In this document: one piece after another, positions 34,314 through 43,668 of the stretch
How the letters are laid out: each line of letters starts with the position of its first letter
Position numbering within the stretch: position 1 is the first letter of the stretch
From: Nitrosovibrio sp. Nv4
GTDB taxonomy: Bacteria > Pseudomonadota > Gammaproteobacteria > Burkholderiales > Nitrosomonadaceae
Length of the DNA: 64,000 nucleotides
NCBI RefSeq assembly: GCF_900215485.1
Contig: NZ_OCMZ01000002.1
Coordinates: 496,001 to 560,000 of the forward strand
Direction of reading: 5' to 3'
Made by a program: the position numbers and the translations under genes
The notes under the pieces: generated by a model
Databases searched by the model: none
Seen by the model: only the letters and a program-made list of their open reading frames with translations
Told to the model about the DNA's origin: nothing

Positions 34314-34847
34314 ATGACTACCAATATTGAGAAACCACAGGCACGGGTAAAGGTGCTGAAACGTCCCCACACCGGGGTTACCGTCACGAATGTTGTTGAA
34401 ACGAAAAAACCCGTGAGCGTGACCAACTTTTCCGGCGTATACCAACTGGGACCTATGGAGCGCATCGAGATCATCAAAAAGGGCGTACCAGCCGGTGAAG
34501 TCGCGAAGATTGCCAAGACCATCGGGAGACCCAAGGAACGCCTTTTCAAAGTGCTGGGCCTGCCTCGAGCCACGGTTGACCGCCGGGCACGGTCAAAGCA
34601 GCAGCTGTCGCCCGACCAGGGTGAACGGGTGCTTGGGTTTTCAAAGCTGGTCGGACAAGTCCAGGTGATGATCGAGCAATCTGGAGATCCAAGCGGCTTC
34701 GACGCCGCCAGATGGGTTGCCGACTGGCTGGACAGGCCGGCGCCAGCCCTTGGCGGCCGGTGCCCCGCCGAGTATATGGATACCGCGGAGGGTCAGGAGC
34801 TTGTGTCCGGCCTGATCGCCAAGATCCAAAGCGGTGCTTACGCTTGA
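34314..34847 (+). CDS. Xre/MbcA/ParS-type antitoxin (DUF2384)
   Basis: The 177-residue protein starts at an ATG with GGAG eight bases upstream; an earlier in-frame ATG at 34293 lacks one. The middle is a helix-turn-helix of the Xre-MbcA-ParS type (MERIEIIKKGVPAGEVAKIA, then LFKVLGLPRATVDRRA). The C-terminal DUF2384 toxin-binding domain ends GRCPAEYMDTAEGQELVSGL, which normally plugs the toxin active site. Its stop overlaps the toxin start. It should neutralise the RES toxin and repress the pair. Confidence 0.88.
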   Translation: MTTNIEKPQARVKVLKRPHTGVTVTNVVETKKPVSVTNFSGVYQLGPMERIEIIKKGVPAGEVAKIAKTIGRPKERLFKVLGLPRATVDRRARSKQQLSPDQGERVLGFSKLVGQVQVMIEQSGDPSGFDAARWVADWLDRPAPALGGRCPAEYMDTAEGQELVSGLIAKIQSGAYA

Positions 34848-35317
34848 CGGTTCTGCTCTGGCGTATCGGAACCGATACCCCGGATTATGGTGCGGACGAC
34901 ATGAGTGGAGAAGGCGCTCGCCGCACAGGGGGAAGGTGGAACCGCCCTGGAACGCCGATGATCTATGCGAGCAGTTCCATTGCGCTGGCCTGCCTGGAGA
35001 CGATTGTACATCTGGCTGCAGGCGATTTGCCTCTCAACCGGTATCTGGTCTCTGTCGAGATACCTGACGACGTCTGGAAAACCGCAACGATCCTCAAGCC
35101 GAAGGATCATGTGGGCTGGGATGCAGTTCCGGCAGGCCTGACAAGTTTGCAGGCAGGAAATAAGTGGGCCACGGCCAGGATATCGGCACTCTTGCTAGCG
35201 CCATCCGTAATTGTGCCGGAAGAAAACAACGTCCTCATCAATCCGGCTCATCCTGCCGCTGCTCGGATCAAGGCGAAAAAGCTGCGGCGCTGGACATACG
35301 ATGCTCGGCTGAGATAA
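34844..35317 (+). CDS. RES-domain toxin
   Basis: The 157-residue protein is a RES-family toxin, known members of which degrade NAD+ or ADP-ribosylate targets. The family begins right at VLLWRIG, and the only matching start is a TTG at 34844 that overlaps the antitoxin stop in a TTGA. Conserved residues visible are Arg7 (WRIG), Arg31 (GGRWNRPGTPMIYAS) and Glu52 (ACLETIVH), with the late NVLINPAHP motif. The weak TTG start and overlap would keep toxin below antitoxin. Confidence 0.87.
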   Translation: MTVLLWRIGTDTPDYGADDMSGEGARRTGGRWNRPGTPMIYASSSIALACLETIVHLAAGDLPLNRYLVSVEIPDDVWKTATILKPKDHVGWDAVPAGLTSLQAGNKWATARISALLLAPSVIVPEENNVLINPAHPAAARIKAKKLRRWTYDARLR

Positions 35318-35393
35318 CAGCAGACCAGGGACGTCCCGCCCCAAGCGACTTGAGGAGAAAGCAGGAGAAAGTGTTGAGTTTCCTGCCGGGCTT

Positions 35394-36620
35394 TCACTTC
35401 AGCTCGCCAGTAGTCAAAGACTCCTTTTGAACCCGTTCCCGCCAACTCTCTATCCAGCCGGGCAGATTTTCAGCCAGCATGGGCCGGGAGACGAAAGCGC
35501 CTTGGGCGAGATCGCATCCTGTGCGGCGCAGAAGATCCCAATCATCGCGGTCCTCGACCCCTTCCGCCACCACCTCCATGCCTAATTGTCTTGCCAAAGA
35601 CAAGCTCGCGTCATACATCGCACGCAACGTCTCGTCCTTCCACGCACGATGCACAAAGCCCTGGTCGATCTTGAGTTCGTCAAAGGGAATATCGCGCAAC
35701 TGGGCGAGCGAAGAGTGTCCCGTGCCGAAATCATCGATGGAAAGGCGGAAGCGCTTCAAGCGCAACCGGGTCAAAATTTCGAGCGGGGCGCGTGTATCCT
35801 GCATCAACCGGCTTTCCGTTACCTCCAGCACCACGTTCTGGGGGGCTATGCCCACTTTAGCTGCAAGCTCGGCAACAAAATTCAGAAAATCCAGCGACGC
35901 CAGGTTGTCCATTGAGACATTAACGGCGATTCGCAAGTCCAGGTGCGCTTGCTGCCACACCTTGGCCTGTGTCACAGCTGCAGTGAATACAACTTGAGTC
36001 AGGGCATTGATCAGTCCCGACGCCTCGGCCACGCTAATGAATTGATCAGGAAAGATGACGCCATCCACCGGATGTTGCCATCGCACGAGCGTCTCGACGC
36101 CAACCACCTCGCCAGTGGCGACCGACACCTTGGGCTGGTAATAATTGACCAGCTCGCTCTTGGCCATGGCAGCCCGCAAATCATCCGCAACGTATACTTT
36201 CTTCGCTGACCCGGCAGCTTCGGCTGAAGGAGGGGCCCATTTCTCGAGCAGCGCGGATAACGCGTCCGGCTTGACTGGCTTATGCAGATACCCGAGTATG
36301 GGGATTTTATGCGCCCGCACCAGCTTTTCGGTGGTTTGCAGTATACGCTCATCCTCGCCGCTGACCAGAATGAGGCTGCCCGCATAGTGCTGGTCGACCA
36401 GATGCCGCACGAACTCAATCCCATCCATTTCCGGCATATTGAGATCCAGCAGGATCACATTCGGCGCATCCGCCTTGGCGACACGCTCGAGAGCAGCGCG
36501 CCCGTTGTCGCAAAGCGTGACCGAGGTAAATCCCAGATTCGTCAGAATGCGATTCAGCAGTTTGAGCATGAAGGATTCATCGTCCAGCACCAGAATCCTG
36601 ACTGCGGATCGTTCGGTCAT
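35394..36620 (-). CDS. Response regulator with EAL c-di-GMP phosphodiesterase domain
   Basis: The 408-residue protein has an N-terminal receiver domain with phospho-acceptor Asp59 (VILLDLNMPEMDG) and a C-terminal EAL domain from about residue 150. EAL motifs are GVETLVRWQHP (ETL in place of EAL), LEVTESRLM, SIDDFGTGHSSL, LKIDQGFV and VVAEGVED, so the catalytic set looks intact. It should lower c-di-GMP on phosphorylation. The gene lies 90 bases after the hybrid kinase and is its obvious partner. Confidence 0.9.
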   Translation of the reverse strand: MTERSAVRILVLDDESFMLKLLNRILTNLGFTSVTLCDNGRAALERVAKADAPNVILLDLNMPEMDGIEFVRHLVDQHYAGSLILVSGEDERILQTTEKLVRAHKIPILGYLHKPVKPDALSALLEKWAPPSAEAAGSAKKVYVADDLRAAMAKSELVNYYQPKVSVATGEVVGVETLVRWQHPVDGVIFPDQFISVAEASGLINALTQVVFTAAVTQAKVWQQAHLDLRIAVNVSMDNLASLDFLNFVAELAAKVGIAPQNVVLEVTESRLMQDTRAPLEILTRLRLKRFRLSIDDFGTGHSSLAQLRDIPFDELKIDQGFVHRAWKDETLRAMYDASLSLARQLGMEVVAEGVEDRDDWDLLRRTGCDLAQGAFVSRPMLAENLPGWIESWRERVQKESLTTGELK

Positions 36621-36710
36621 GTCATTTGTCTTTCAGTTATTGATCAATAGATGGGCCTTACGGCGGTTGCGATGACGGCCGCACAAGAACGGTAAACGTA
36701 CCATACCGCA

Positions 36711-39700
36711 TTATGCCAAGGAAGCAATGTATTTATCTACAGCTGCCGATTCCGACTCAAAACGCGGCAATAGTTCGTTTAACTTCTGAGCGTCGCCCGC
36801 CTTTCCCGCCTGTTCCATTTCGGCGCACAGCTCGCCCAGCGCCAATGCGCCGACGGAGCGAGCCGCTGACTTGAGCTTATGTGCCGCGGCCCCGGCCGTT
36901 TCCGTCTGCCCCGTCTGACACGCCGCCCGGAGATCCGCTGCTGCTTTGCCCGAACTGGTACGAAAATCCCGTAAAAATTCGCTGATCACCGCCGGATCGT
37001 CACCCACTAGCCCTTTGAGAACATTCACGTCCACCGGTTTATCAGCAGCGGGAACCGTGGCCGGGGTTGCAGGCGCCGCTGGAGGAGCCGGGGTAGCCGA
37101 TGTAGGCGGCGCGGCCGGGGCTGAAGGGGCTGAAGGGGCTGAAGGGGCTGATGGCGCGGAGGGGGCTGATGGCGCGGGGGTGGCCGGGGTGCCGGGCGCG
37201 GCAAGAGCAAGCAACTCGGTACTGGCGGCGGGTGGCAGCCATTTATGCAATATCGCTTTCAGGTGCGCAAGCTGCACAGGTTTGCTCAGATAGTCATCCA
37301 TGCCGACCGCGCGGCAATGCTCGGCCTCGCCCTTGAGGGCGTTGGCAGTAAAAGCAATAATGGGGGCTCGCGCCTTGCCTTGCTCGGCGAGGCGGATGGC
37401 CGCAGTCAACTGGTAGCCGTCCATTTCCGGCATGTGCAGGTCGGTGAGCAGCAGCGCATAGTTGCCGCTTTCCCAGCGTTTCAGCGCTTCCCGGCCGTCA
37501 GGGGCAATATCTCCCGCATAGCCCAGTAAAGTGAGCTGTTGACGGATGACCTTTTGGTTGATTTCGCTGTCTTCAGCAACAAGGATGAGCCTATTCTCCT
37601 TCAACGCCTGCTCGCGTGATGGCGCAACTGCTGCCTCGGGCGGGGCAGATTCCGGTATTTCAACTTCTTCCTGTGCTCGTCCTGCCGCAATGGCCACGGC
37701 CCGCAGAAAAGCGTCGCGGTGCATGACATCCCCATCCAGCGTAACGGTATCCACCGTTTCAGAGCGCTCGTGACGGCGGCGTCCCCGCCTGATTATGACA
37801 AAGCGGGGTTCAATGTCGGGCTGATGATGCCCATGCTCAAGAACCACGAAATGCGGGTCCAGGTCGGGGCGCGTATAACAGGCCGCGCGCAATTCCTCAA
37901 GCGGGGGAGCATCATGCCCCGCATCGATGATCAGTAGCCACAAGCCGGGCGGCAGTGTTTCGATACGCTTCCGGCAAGCCCCCAGATCTGTTTCACGCTC
38001 CACCGTAGCACCGCTGTATTTCAGATATACGGCCAGATCGTCGCCCAACCCCTCCTCGTCACCCAATACCAGACAGGAAACGCCGGTCAAGTCCACAATC
38101 TTGCTCAGCGCTGGCACGGCAGGTGGTAGCGCGAAGGCTACGCGTACGGTAAAAACGGAGCCCTCGGCCAAGGCGCTTTGCACCCTGATCTCACCTCCCA
38201 TCAATTCAACCAGATAATGGGAGATGGCCAATCCGAGTCCGGTTCCGCCAAATCGGCGGGTAGTGGATGCATCGCCTTGAGTAAAGGGTGTGAAAAGCCG
38301 CGCCTGAGTTTCTTCACTCATGCCTATGCCATTGTCGGATATCTGAAACTCCACCGTCACCTGATCCTCACTGCGGTCCGCCAGCACTGTGCGTACCGAT
38401 ACCCGCCCCGGTTCCTTCTGACCACTGGAAAACTTGATGGCGTTATTGGTAAGATTGACCAGCACCTGGCGCAGGCGCAGGGCATCGCCCAGGACCTCCT
38501 CGGGAATTGTGGGGTCGAGAAACATGGTAAGTTCCACCCCTTTTCTGACAGCCAGGCTCTCTAGCATCGCACAAGCCTTTTCCACCACGTTAACCAGCGA
38601 CATGGGCGCCTTTTCGATTTCCAGCCGGCCGGCCTCTATCTTTGAGAAATCGAGAATATCCTCGATGATCTCCAGCAGGGCAAATGCCGATTCGCGGATG
38701 AGGTCTACCATCTCCACCTGATAACCGTTGAGGCTGGTTTGCTGCAATACGTCGGCCATTCCGATCACCCCGTTCATTGGAGTACGAATCTCATGGCTCA
38801 TGGCTGCCAAAAAAATTGATTTTGCCTGATTGGCCTGCTCGGCATCATGGCGTGCCTGTTCAAGATCCTTCAGAATTCGAATCCTTTCGCTGATGTCGAT
38901 TGCAGAAGGAATTATTTTAACGATCTGGCCTTTGGCATCCCGGACCGGCACCAGCATGCAATCAGCTGTCATGAGACCGCCATTGGCAATGCGTATCTCA
39001 AAGTCGCGGCGGACGATTTCCCCGGCTTGCGCCCGCTTGATATCTGCCCGGAGTTGTTGCTGCACTTCCGGTTTGTAGGAGAACCACCCGGTGTCCGACA
39101 AGCACTTGCCTATAACATCCTCGCTGCGCAGGCCGCCTACCTCCAGCGCGGTACGGTTGATTTCCACCAGGACACCATCAGGGGTCATCTCGCCAACAAG
39201 CGCGGCCAGGTTATCCACGATGGCTCTAAAGCGCTGTTCACTATTGCGCAAAGCCTGCTCAACCCGCTTGCGTTCGCGGATATCGCGCAAAACGCCGGTA
39301 AAGTACCTTTTCCCTCCTACGAAATACTCGCTTACAGCCACATACAGATCGATCAATTCACCATTCTTGTGTCGCCCCTCGACTTCGCGCCCCATGCCAA
39401 TGTTATGCACTCCTTCCACTTCCAGCGCGAGAATGTGATCGAACTCGCACCGACCCCGCCCGGTCCGGTAATACCTGTCGATATAATCCTGGTGAGCCCT
39501 GTGATGCGGTTCGGGCATGAGCATCGAAACGTTCCGGCCAATCACCTCTTCCCGTGTGTAACCAAAGAGTTTTTCTATCACCGGGTTGACCGACCGGATA
39601 ATGCCTTTATCATCAATGGTGATGATGCAATCCACCATGTGTTCGACTATTGAGCGTGTTTCCTCTTCCTTGCTGGTCAGCGCCGCATTGGCGCGCTTCA

Positions 39701-40955
39701 GGTCATCAGTGCGCGCAGCAACCCTGTTTTCCAGATCCTGGTTGAGCTGCCGCAGATCGTCTTCAGCTACGTCTCGTTCACGGTTGCTGACAGTCAGGCG
39801 TTCCGTCATGGTATTGAAGGTACTTGCGAGTTCCCCTATTTCGTTCCATCCCTCCACCGGCACGCGCTGCTGCAGATTACCGGCGGCGATGTGGTGGGCG
39901 CCATGACTCAGGTTTTTCAAGGTGGTGACTACACGCCGGCTGAATAGAAGTGCGCCCAGGATAGCGGCAAGAAGCGTGAGGCCGAGAATCAGCAAACCCA
40001 AAGCGCGCACGCGTTTCACGGAAGCAAATACCTCGTCCGCATCCATTTTGACTTCGATGCCCCAGTTCATGCGAGGCAGGTAGCGCCAAGCCGCGACGAC
40101 TTCCTTGCCGCGATAATCCGTTTTTAAACCGCCGCCGCGTTCGCCGTGCAGACCGCTTTGAATGGCTATCGAAAATGGCGGATTATTGAGGGGTATCTTG
40201 AATTCCAGCGCCGCATTGGGCTCATGTTTCAGTGGCGCCATCACCAGAGCGGTGCGGTCGTTCTGAAGCCGTGTAACCACCGTTTCACCGCTTGCTCCCA
40301 GACCTACGTTGTCGGTCACCACCTCGAACACACGTTCACTGTAGATCTGCAGCGCAACCACCCCTTCAAGTTTTCCGTCAAGCACAACAGGAAATGCCAT
40401 GAACGCAGCAATCGCGCCATGCGACGGCGGATAATACTCAAAATCCGAGACGCTGTTCTGCAATGTATTCAGTGCATTGCGCGTAATACGGCCCAAACCG
40501 CTGTTTCGGAATGGTCCGGTGATAAGGCTGGTGGCAAAATCGACTTCATGCGCCTGACTGTAGACAATTTCGCCCTCAGGAGAAATCAGGAACAGATCGT
40601 AATAACCCGCATCCTCAACGAAGCGCATGAAGTGCTCGCGATAATATGCGTCCAACTCACGATACGCAGCCGATTTAACGCCACTCCTTTTATATACACG
40701 AGCAAATTCCTGCATGGCGGCGCGCGTAGTACTGGCTGCCTGGATAACCCGCGCGTCAAGGAGCCGCTCTCGCAGATAGCTGTCTATTTGCTCCGCTTTC
40801 ATATCGGCAATGGCCGCGACCTGCCGGATCGCGGTGTTCTGCGTCTCGGTCTCGAAGGTACGCAAGAGACTGTATCCGATGATCAGGATAGGCAGCAGGG
40901 AAACTGCCACGAACCAGACCGCGAAGCGCTGCGTAAGCGATGTGAATCTCATCAC
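36711..40955 (-). CDS. Hybrid sensor histidine kinase (Cache-HAMP-PAS-PAS-HK-REC-REC-Hpt)
   Basis: The 1414-residue membrane kinase shows, in order: TM helix (10-30), periplasmic Cache domain (about 35-310), TM helix (LGLLILGLTLLAAILGALLF), HAMP, PAS (about 430-565), PAS (575-695), HisKA (FLAAMSHEIRTPMNGVIGM), HATPase (NGIGMSEE, FGGTGLGLAISHYL), a degenerate receiver (about 965-1080), an intact receiver (LLLTDLHMPEMDG), an Ala/Pro/Ser linker and an Hpt domain (AAHKLKSAARSVGA). Its start overlaps the stop of the urea-type binding protein gene by four bases, so the two are made together. The ligand may be sensed with that protein. Output is probably the REC-EAL gene downstream. Confidence 0.9.
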   Translation of the reverse strand: MMRFTSLTQRFAVWFVAVSLLPILIIGYSLLRTFETETQNTAIRQVAAIADMKAEQIDSYLRERLLDARVIQAASTTRAAMQEFARVYKRSGVKSAAYRELDAYYREHFMRFVEDAGYYDLFLISPEGEIVYSQAHEVDFATSLITGPFRNSGLGRITRNALNTLQNSVSDFEYYPPSHGAIAAFMAFPVVLDGKLEGVVALQIYSERVFEVVTDNVGLGASGETVVTRLQNDRTALVMAPLKHEPNAALEFKIPLNNPPFSIAIQSGLHGERGGGLKTDYRGKEVVAAWRYLPRMNWGIEVKMDADEVFASVKRVRALGLLILGLTLLAAILGALLFSRRVVTTLKNLSHGAHHIAAGNLQQRVPVEGWNEIGELASTFNTMTERLTVSNRERDVAEDDLRQLNQDLENRVAARTDDLKRANAALTSKEEETRSIVEHMVDCIITIDDKGIIRSVNPVIEKLFGYTREEVIGRNVSMLMPEPHHRAHQDYIDRYYRTGRGRCEFDHILALEVEGVHNIGMGREVEGRHKNGELIDLYVAVSEYFVGGKRYFTGVLRDIRERKRVEQALRNSEQRFRAIVDNLAALVGEMTPDGVLVEINRTALEVGGLRSEDVIGKCLSDTGWFSYKPEVQQQLRADIKRAQAGEIVRRDFEIRIANGGLMTADCMLVPVRDAKGQIVKIIPSAIDISERIRILKDLEQARHDAEQANQAKSIFLAAMSHEIRTPMNGVIGMADVLQQTSLNGYQVEMVDLIRESAFALLEIIEDILDFSKIEAGRLEIEKAPMSLVNVVEKACAMLESLAVRKGVELTMFLDPTIPEEVLGDALRLRQVLVNLTNNAIKFSSGQKEPGRVSVRTVLADRSEDQVTVEFQISDNGIGMSEETQARLFTPFTQGDASTTRRFGGTGLGLAISHYLVELMGGEIRVQSALAEGSVFTVRVAFALPPAVPALSKIVDLTGVSCLVLGDEEGLGDDLAVYLKYSGATVERETDLGACRKRIETLPPGLWLLIIDAGHDAPPLEELRAACYTRPDLDPHFVVLEHGHHQPDIEPRFVIIRRGRRRHERSETVDTVTLDGDVMHRDAFLRAVAIAAGRAQEEVEIPESAPPEAAVAPSREQALKENRLILVAEDSEINQKVIRQQLTLLGYAGDIAPDGREALKRWESGNYALLLTDLHMPEMDGYQLTAAIRLAEQGKARAPIIAFTANALKGEAEHCRAVGMDDYLSKPVQLAHLKAILHKWLPPAASTELLALAAPGTPATPAPSAPSAPSAPSAPSAPSAPAAPPTSATPAPPAAPATPATVPAADKPVDVNVLKGLVGDDPAVISEFLRDFRTSSGKAAADLRAACQTGQTETAGAAAHKLKSAARSVGALALGELCAEMEQAGKAGDAQKLNELLPRFESESAAVDKYIASLA
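37116..37180. repeat. 9-bp tandem repeat encoding the kinase Ala/Pro/Ser linker
   Basis: Units of GGGGCTGAA and the related GGGGCTGATGGCGC run in tandem. On the minus strand they encode repeated Ala-Pro-Ser triplets between the last receiver and the Hpt domain. Perfect adjacent units suggest that copy number may vary by slippage in steps of three codons. Confidence 0.75.
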
Positions 40956-42271
40956 GGCTTCAATCCGGCGGTGGTTTCGAGAAGCTCATCCCACTCTTCG
41001 CGGGAGCGGTATGTGGGAAATGGCGCCGGCTCGAGCGGGCGTCCGGAATCCCAGACAATATCGAACTGGCCGTCCTTGCGGGCTTTGCCAATGCGGGCTA
41101 CCTTCCACACATGGCGCGTATTCGGATCGAGCGAGACGATTCCTTCGGGCGCCGGCAGGCTCTGACGCAGGATTGTGCGCTGCACCTTGCCCAGATCGCC
41201 CGAACCGGCTTCGAGCGCCGCTTGAATCCACATTTGCATGTTGACGTAAGAAGCTTCCATCGGACTGTCGAGCACGGCTTGCTGACCGAAACGGTCGCGG
41301 AATCGTTGCACGAAAGCCTGATTCTCAGGAGTCGGAATAGTCTGAAAATAATTGCGTGCGGCATAGTGACCTGCCATCTGCACGGTATCCTGGGTTGTCA
41401 GCCCCACTTCTGTCACGCTAAACGATAACACCGGCATCTTGTCCGGAGTGATTCCGTTCTTCTCGAGCGTTCGAAAAAACACGGCATTGTCTGTGCCGCT
41501 AATGGTGTTCAACACGATATCCGGCTGCTGCCTGACGATGTCCGCCACAAGATCGTCCATTACGACGGAACCCAGGGGGAGGTAGCGTTCCCCCGCCACC
41601 ACCGCCCCGTGCCCGCTCAGCAAATCCTTGATGAGAATATTCGCAATGCGCGAGTATATGTAATCCGATCCCGCCAGATAAATCCGCTTGCCGCGTGTAT
41701 TGGGGCTACCCGGCTTGCCGAGATTCTCCAGCGCCCAATGCACAGCAGGCATGACTAACTGATTGGGTACTGTGCCGCCGTAGAGGATGTTCGGGGATTC
41801 TTCCATGCCCTCGTACCGCAGCGCGTAAAAGAGCAAGTGGCGATGTTCTTCGACTATCGGTCTCACCGCTTTTCGACATTCCGACGTCCAGCAACCGAAC
41901 AAGGCCTGTACCTGCTCTTCGACGATCAGCCGCTCGGCCTGCTCGGCGCAATAAGCTGAGTTGGACCTGCAATCGACCACAACGGCCTCGATCTTCCGAT
42001 CGTTGATACCACCCGCGGCATTGGCCTCCTCGACCGCAAAGCGGATCGCATCCACCAACGGCTTTTCACTCGTTGCCAAGGGCCCGGACAACGAGTGAAG
42101 CACGCCAATCCTGATCTTCTCCTTCGTGCCCGCATAGTGTTGCCATATCATGACGCCGGCAACCAGCAGAACGATCAGCAAGATAACGGAAACACGCGAC
42201 TTGTTGCTGCCCGTCAATACCTGGTTTCCGGAGCGCGCTGCCACGGAGGACTTGTTCAGGGATTCCCTCAT
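40952..42271 (-). CDS. Urea/amide-type periplasmic binding protein with N-terminal membrane anchor
   Basis: The protein of about 439 residues belongs to the UrtA/FmdD/AmiC branch of periplasmic binding proteins (IRIGVLHSLSGPLATSEKPL, then AIRFAVEEANAAGGINDRKI and EQVQALFGCWTSECRKAVRP). A membrane helix (VSVILLIVLLVAGVMIWQHY) anchors it in place of a cleaved signal. No ABC transporter genes accompany it. Instead its stop overlaps the hybrid kinase start, so it probably acts as the ligand sensor of that kinase. Urea or a short amide is the likely ligand. The open frame extends to 42358, but the extra residues have no family match. Confidence 0.82.
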   Translation of the reverse strand: MRESLNKSSVAARSGNQVLTGSNKSRVSVILLIVLLVAGVMIWQHYAGTKEKIRIGVLHSLSGPLATSEKPLVDAIRFAVEEANAAGGINDRKIEAVVVDCRSNSAYCAEQAERLIVEEQVQALFGCWTSECRKAVRPIVEEHRHLLFYALRYEGMEESPNILYGGTVPNQLVMPAVHWALENLGKPGSPNTRGKRIYLAGSDYIYSRIANILIKDLLSGHGAVVAGERYLPLGSVVMDDLVADIVRQQPDIVLNTISGTDNAVFFRTLEKNGITPDKMPVLSFSVTEVGLTTQDTVQMAGHYAARNYFQTIPTPENQAFVQRFRDRFGQQAVLDSPMEASYVNMQMWIQAALEAGSGDLGKVQRTILRQSLPAPEGIVSLDPNTRHVWKVARIGKARKDGQFDIVWDSGRPLEPAPFPTYRSREEWDELLETTAGLKP

Positions 42272-42347
42272 ATTCTTATCATAGACACAATAGCCGCCTG
42301 ACGAAACAAATGCGGGGAGAAAATATTCGCAGCCACAGCAACTCCCA

Positions 42348-43280
42348 TCAGGAGTCAATGAGAACTTTCACATGGGCGGCGACGCTCCGTCCCAGCGCAG
42401 ATAACGCGTATCCTCCTTCCAGCGACGATACGATCCGGTCGTCCGCGTATCTGCGCGCGACATCCGTAATTCTTTCGGTTACCCAGGCGTAATCGTCCTC
42501 CGTCAGATTCAGTGAAGCAAGATCGTCATCTCTGTGAGCGTCGAACCCGGCCGAAATGAATAGCATCTGCGGTTTGAATTTTTCAAGAGACGGCAGCCAG
42601 AATTCGTTCACCACTTTCCGGAATACCTGGCTATTACTGCCGGCGGCTAGCGGGATATTCACCATGCGTTCCGAACGTCCCTCAACACCGCTATATGGGT
42701 AGAACGGATGCTGAAACGTGGAAACCATCATGACTCGCGGGTCATCGCTAAAAATATCCTCTGTGCCGTTGCCATGATGCACATCGAAGTCCACCACCGC
42801 GATACGCTGTAAAGCGTGTGCTTCGATAGCGTGGGCAATGCCAACCGCGACGTTGTTTAAAAGACAAAAACCCATCGCCCTATCACGTTCCGCATGATGG
42901 CCTGGCGGGCGAACACTGCAGAAAGCGTTCTTCACCTTCTTCCCGATCACCAGATCGGTCGCCAGTATCACCGCCCCTGCCGCACGGTAGGCTGCCTTCA
43001 GGCTATGCCGGTTCATCGCCGTGTCCGGATCGAGATATGCGAGACCCGTTGAAAGCGCCCGGGACGCGATGGCATCCAGTAGGGCAATATGTTCCGAGGT
43101 ATGCACGCGCTTCACCTGCGCAGGCGTAGCCATGGGCGCAGCATGGCGTTCCAGTTTATCCATCAAGCCGGAAGCAGCCAGTGCATCCTCGATTGCCTTG
43201 AGCCGCGCCGGGCTTTCGGGATGAAATGAGCCCATGTCATGCAGCAGGCAGTCAGGATGAGAAATAAAAGCCGTATGCAT
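42348..43280 (-). CDS. Histone deacetylase-like amidohydrolase
   Basis: The 310-residue protein is a class II HDAC/acetylpolyamine amidohydrolase-type zinc enzyme. Key motifs are RPPGHHAERDRAMGFCLLNN, VVDFDVHHGNGTEDIF (zinc Asp and His), ISAGFDAHRDD (second zinc Asp) and LEGGYALSAL. Bacterial members deacetylate acetylpolyamines or acetyl-lysine. It precedes the binding-protein/kinase genes by 77 bases on the same strand, so it may belong to the same operon; an amide-cleaving enzyme beside an amide sensor is suggestive. Confidence 0.9.
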   Translation of the reverse strand: MHTAFISHPDCLLHDMGSFHPESPARLKAIEDALAASGLMDKLERHAAPMATPAQVKRVHTSEHIALLDAIASRALSTGLAYLDPDTAMNRHSLKAAYRAAGAVILATDLVIGKKVKNAFCSVRPPGHHAERDRAMGFCLLNNVAVGIAHAIEAHALQRIAVVDFDVHHGNGTEDIFSDDPRVMMVSTFQHPFYPYSGVEGRSERMVNIPLAAGSNSQVFRKVVNEFWLPSLEKFKPQMLFISAGFDAHRDDDLASLNLTEDDYAWVTERITDVARRYADDRIVSSLEGGYALSALGRSVAAHVKVLIDS

Positions 43281-43668
43281 TCAGCAACCTCCGATAAATC
43301 CTTTCTGGGCCGGGCGCAATCGGGATGCTCGCAAGGAGCATCACAAGAATAATAGTAGATCGCGATAACAAAGGAATCCCAAGTTTATTTTCAATGCCAT
43401 TGATACATGCGGTACATTCGATACATGCGGTACATACGAATACATGCTGGCAGGCGCCTCATCTCAACCTGCGTTTGCTTTGCTCCTTGTTGCGCCTGTC
43501 GCATCCTTCACTGCCTTGATTTCCCCCAAAATTGAAACGATCGTCCAGTCCGTGATAATCTCATGACCCAATGAAATTTCTAAATAACGGCGCCCTTGCG
43601 CGTACGATGGCAAAATCGGGAACTTATTCAGGGTCATCCAGAGTTTTCCTAAAACAATAAGGCATTCA
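43281..43668. other. Divergent intergenic region, 388 bp, with short direct repeats
   Basis: The region separates the HDAC gene and the LapD-like gene. It contains the direct repeats at 43402-43446. No gene is evident. No ribosome site of consensus strength is seen just before the LapD-like ATG at 43669, where the sequence is AGGCATTCA. Confidence 0.5.
43402..43446. repeat. 18-bp-period direct repeats (GATACATGCGGTACAT)
   Basis: Two exact copies of GATACATGCGGTACAT start at 43402 and 43420, with a partial third (GAATACATGC) from 43438. Each copy is partly self-complementary (TACATGCGGTACAT). Placement in a divergent promoter region suggests a regulator binding array. Confidence 0.7.
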
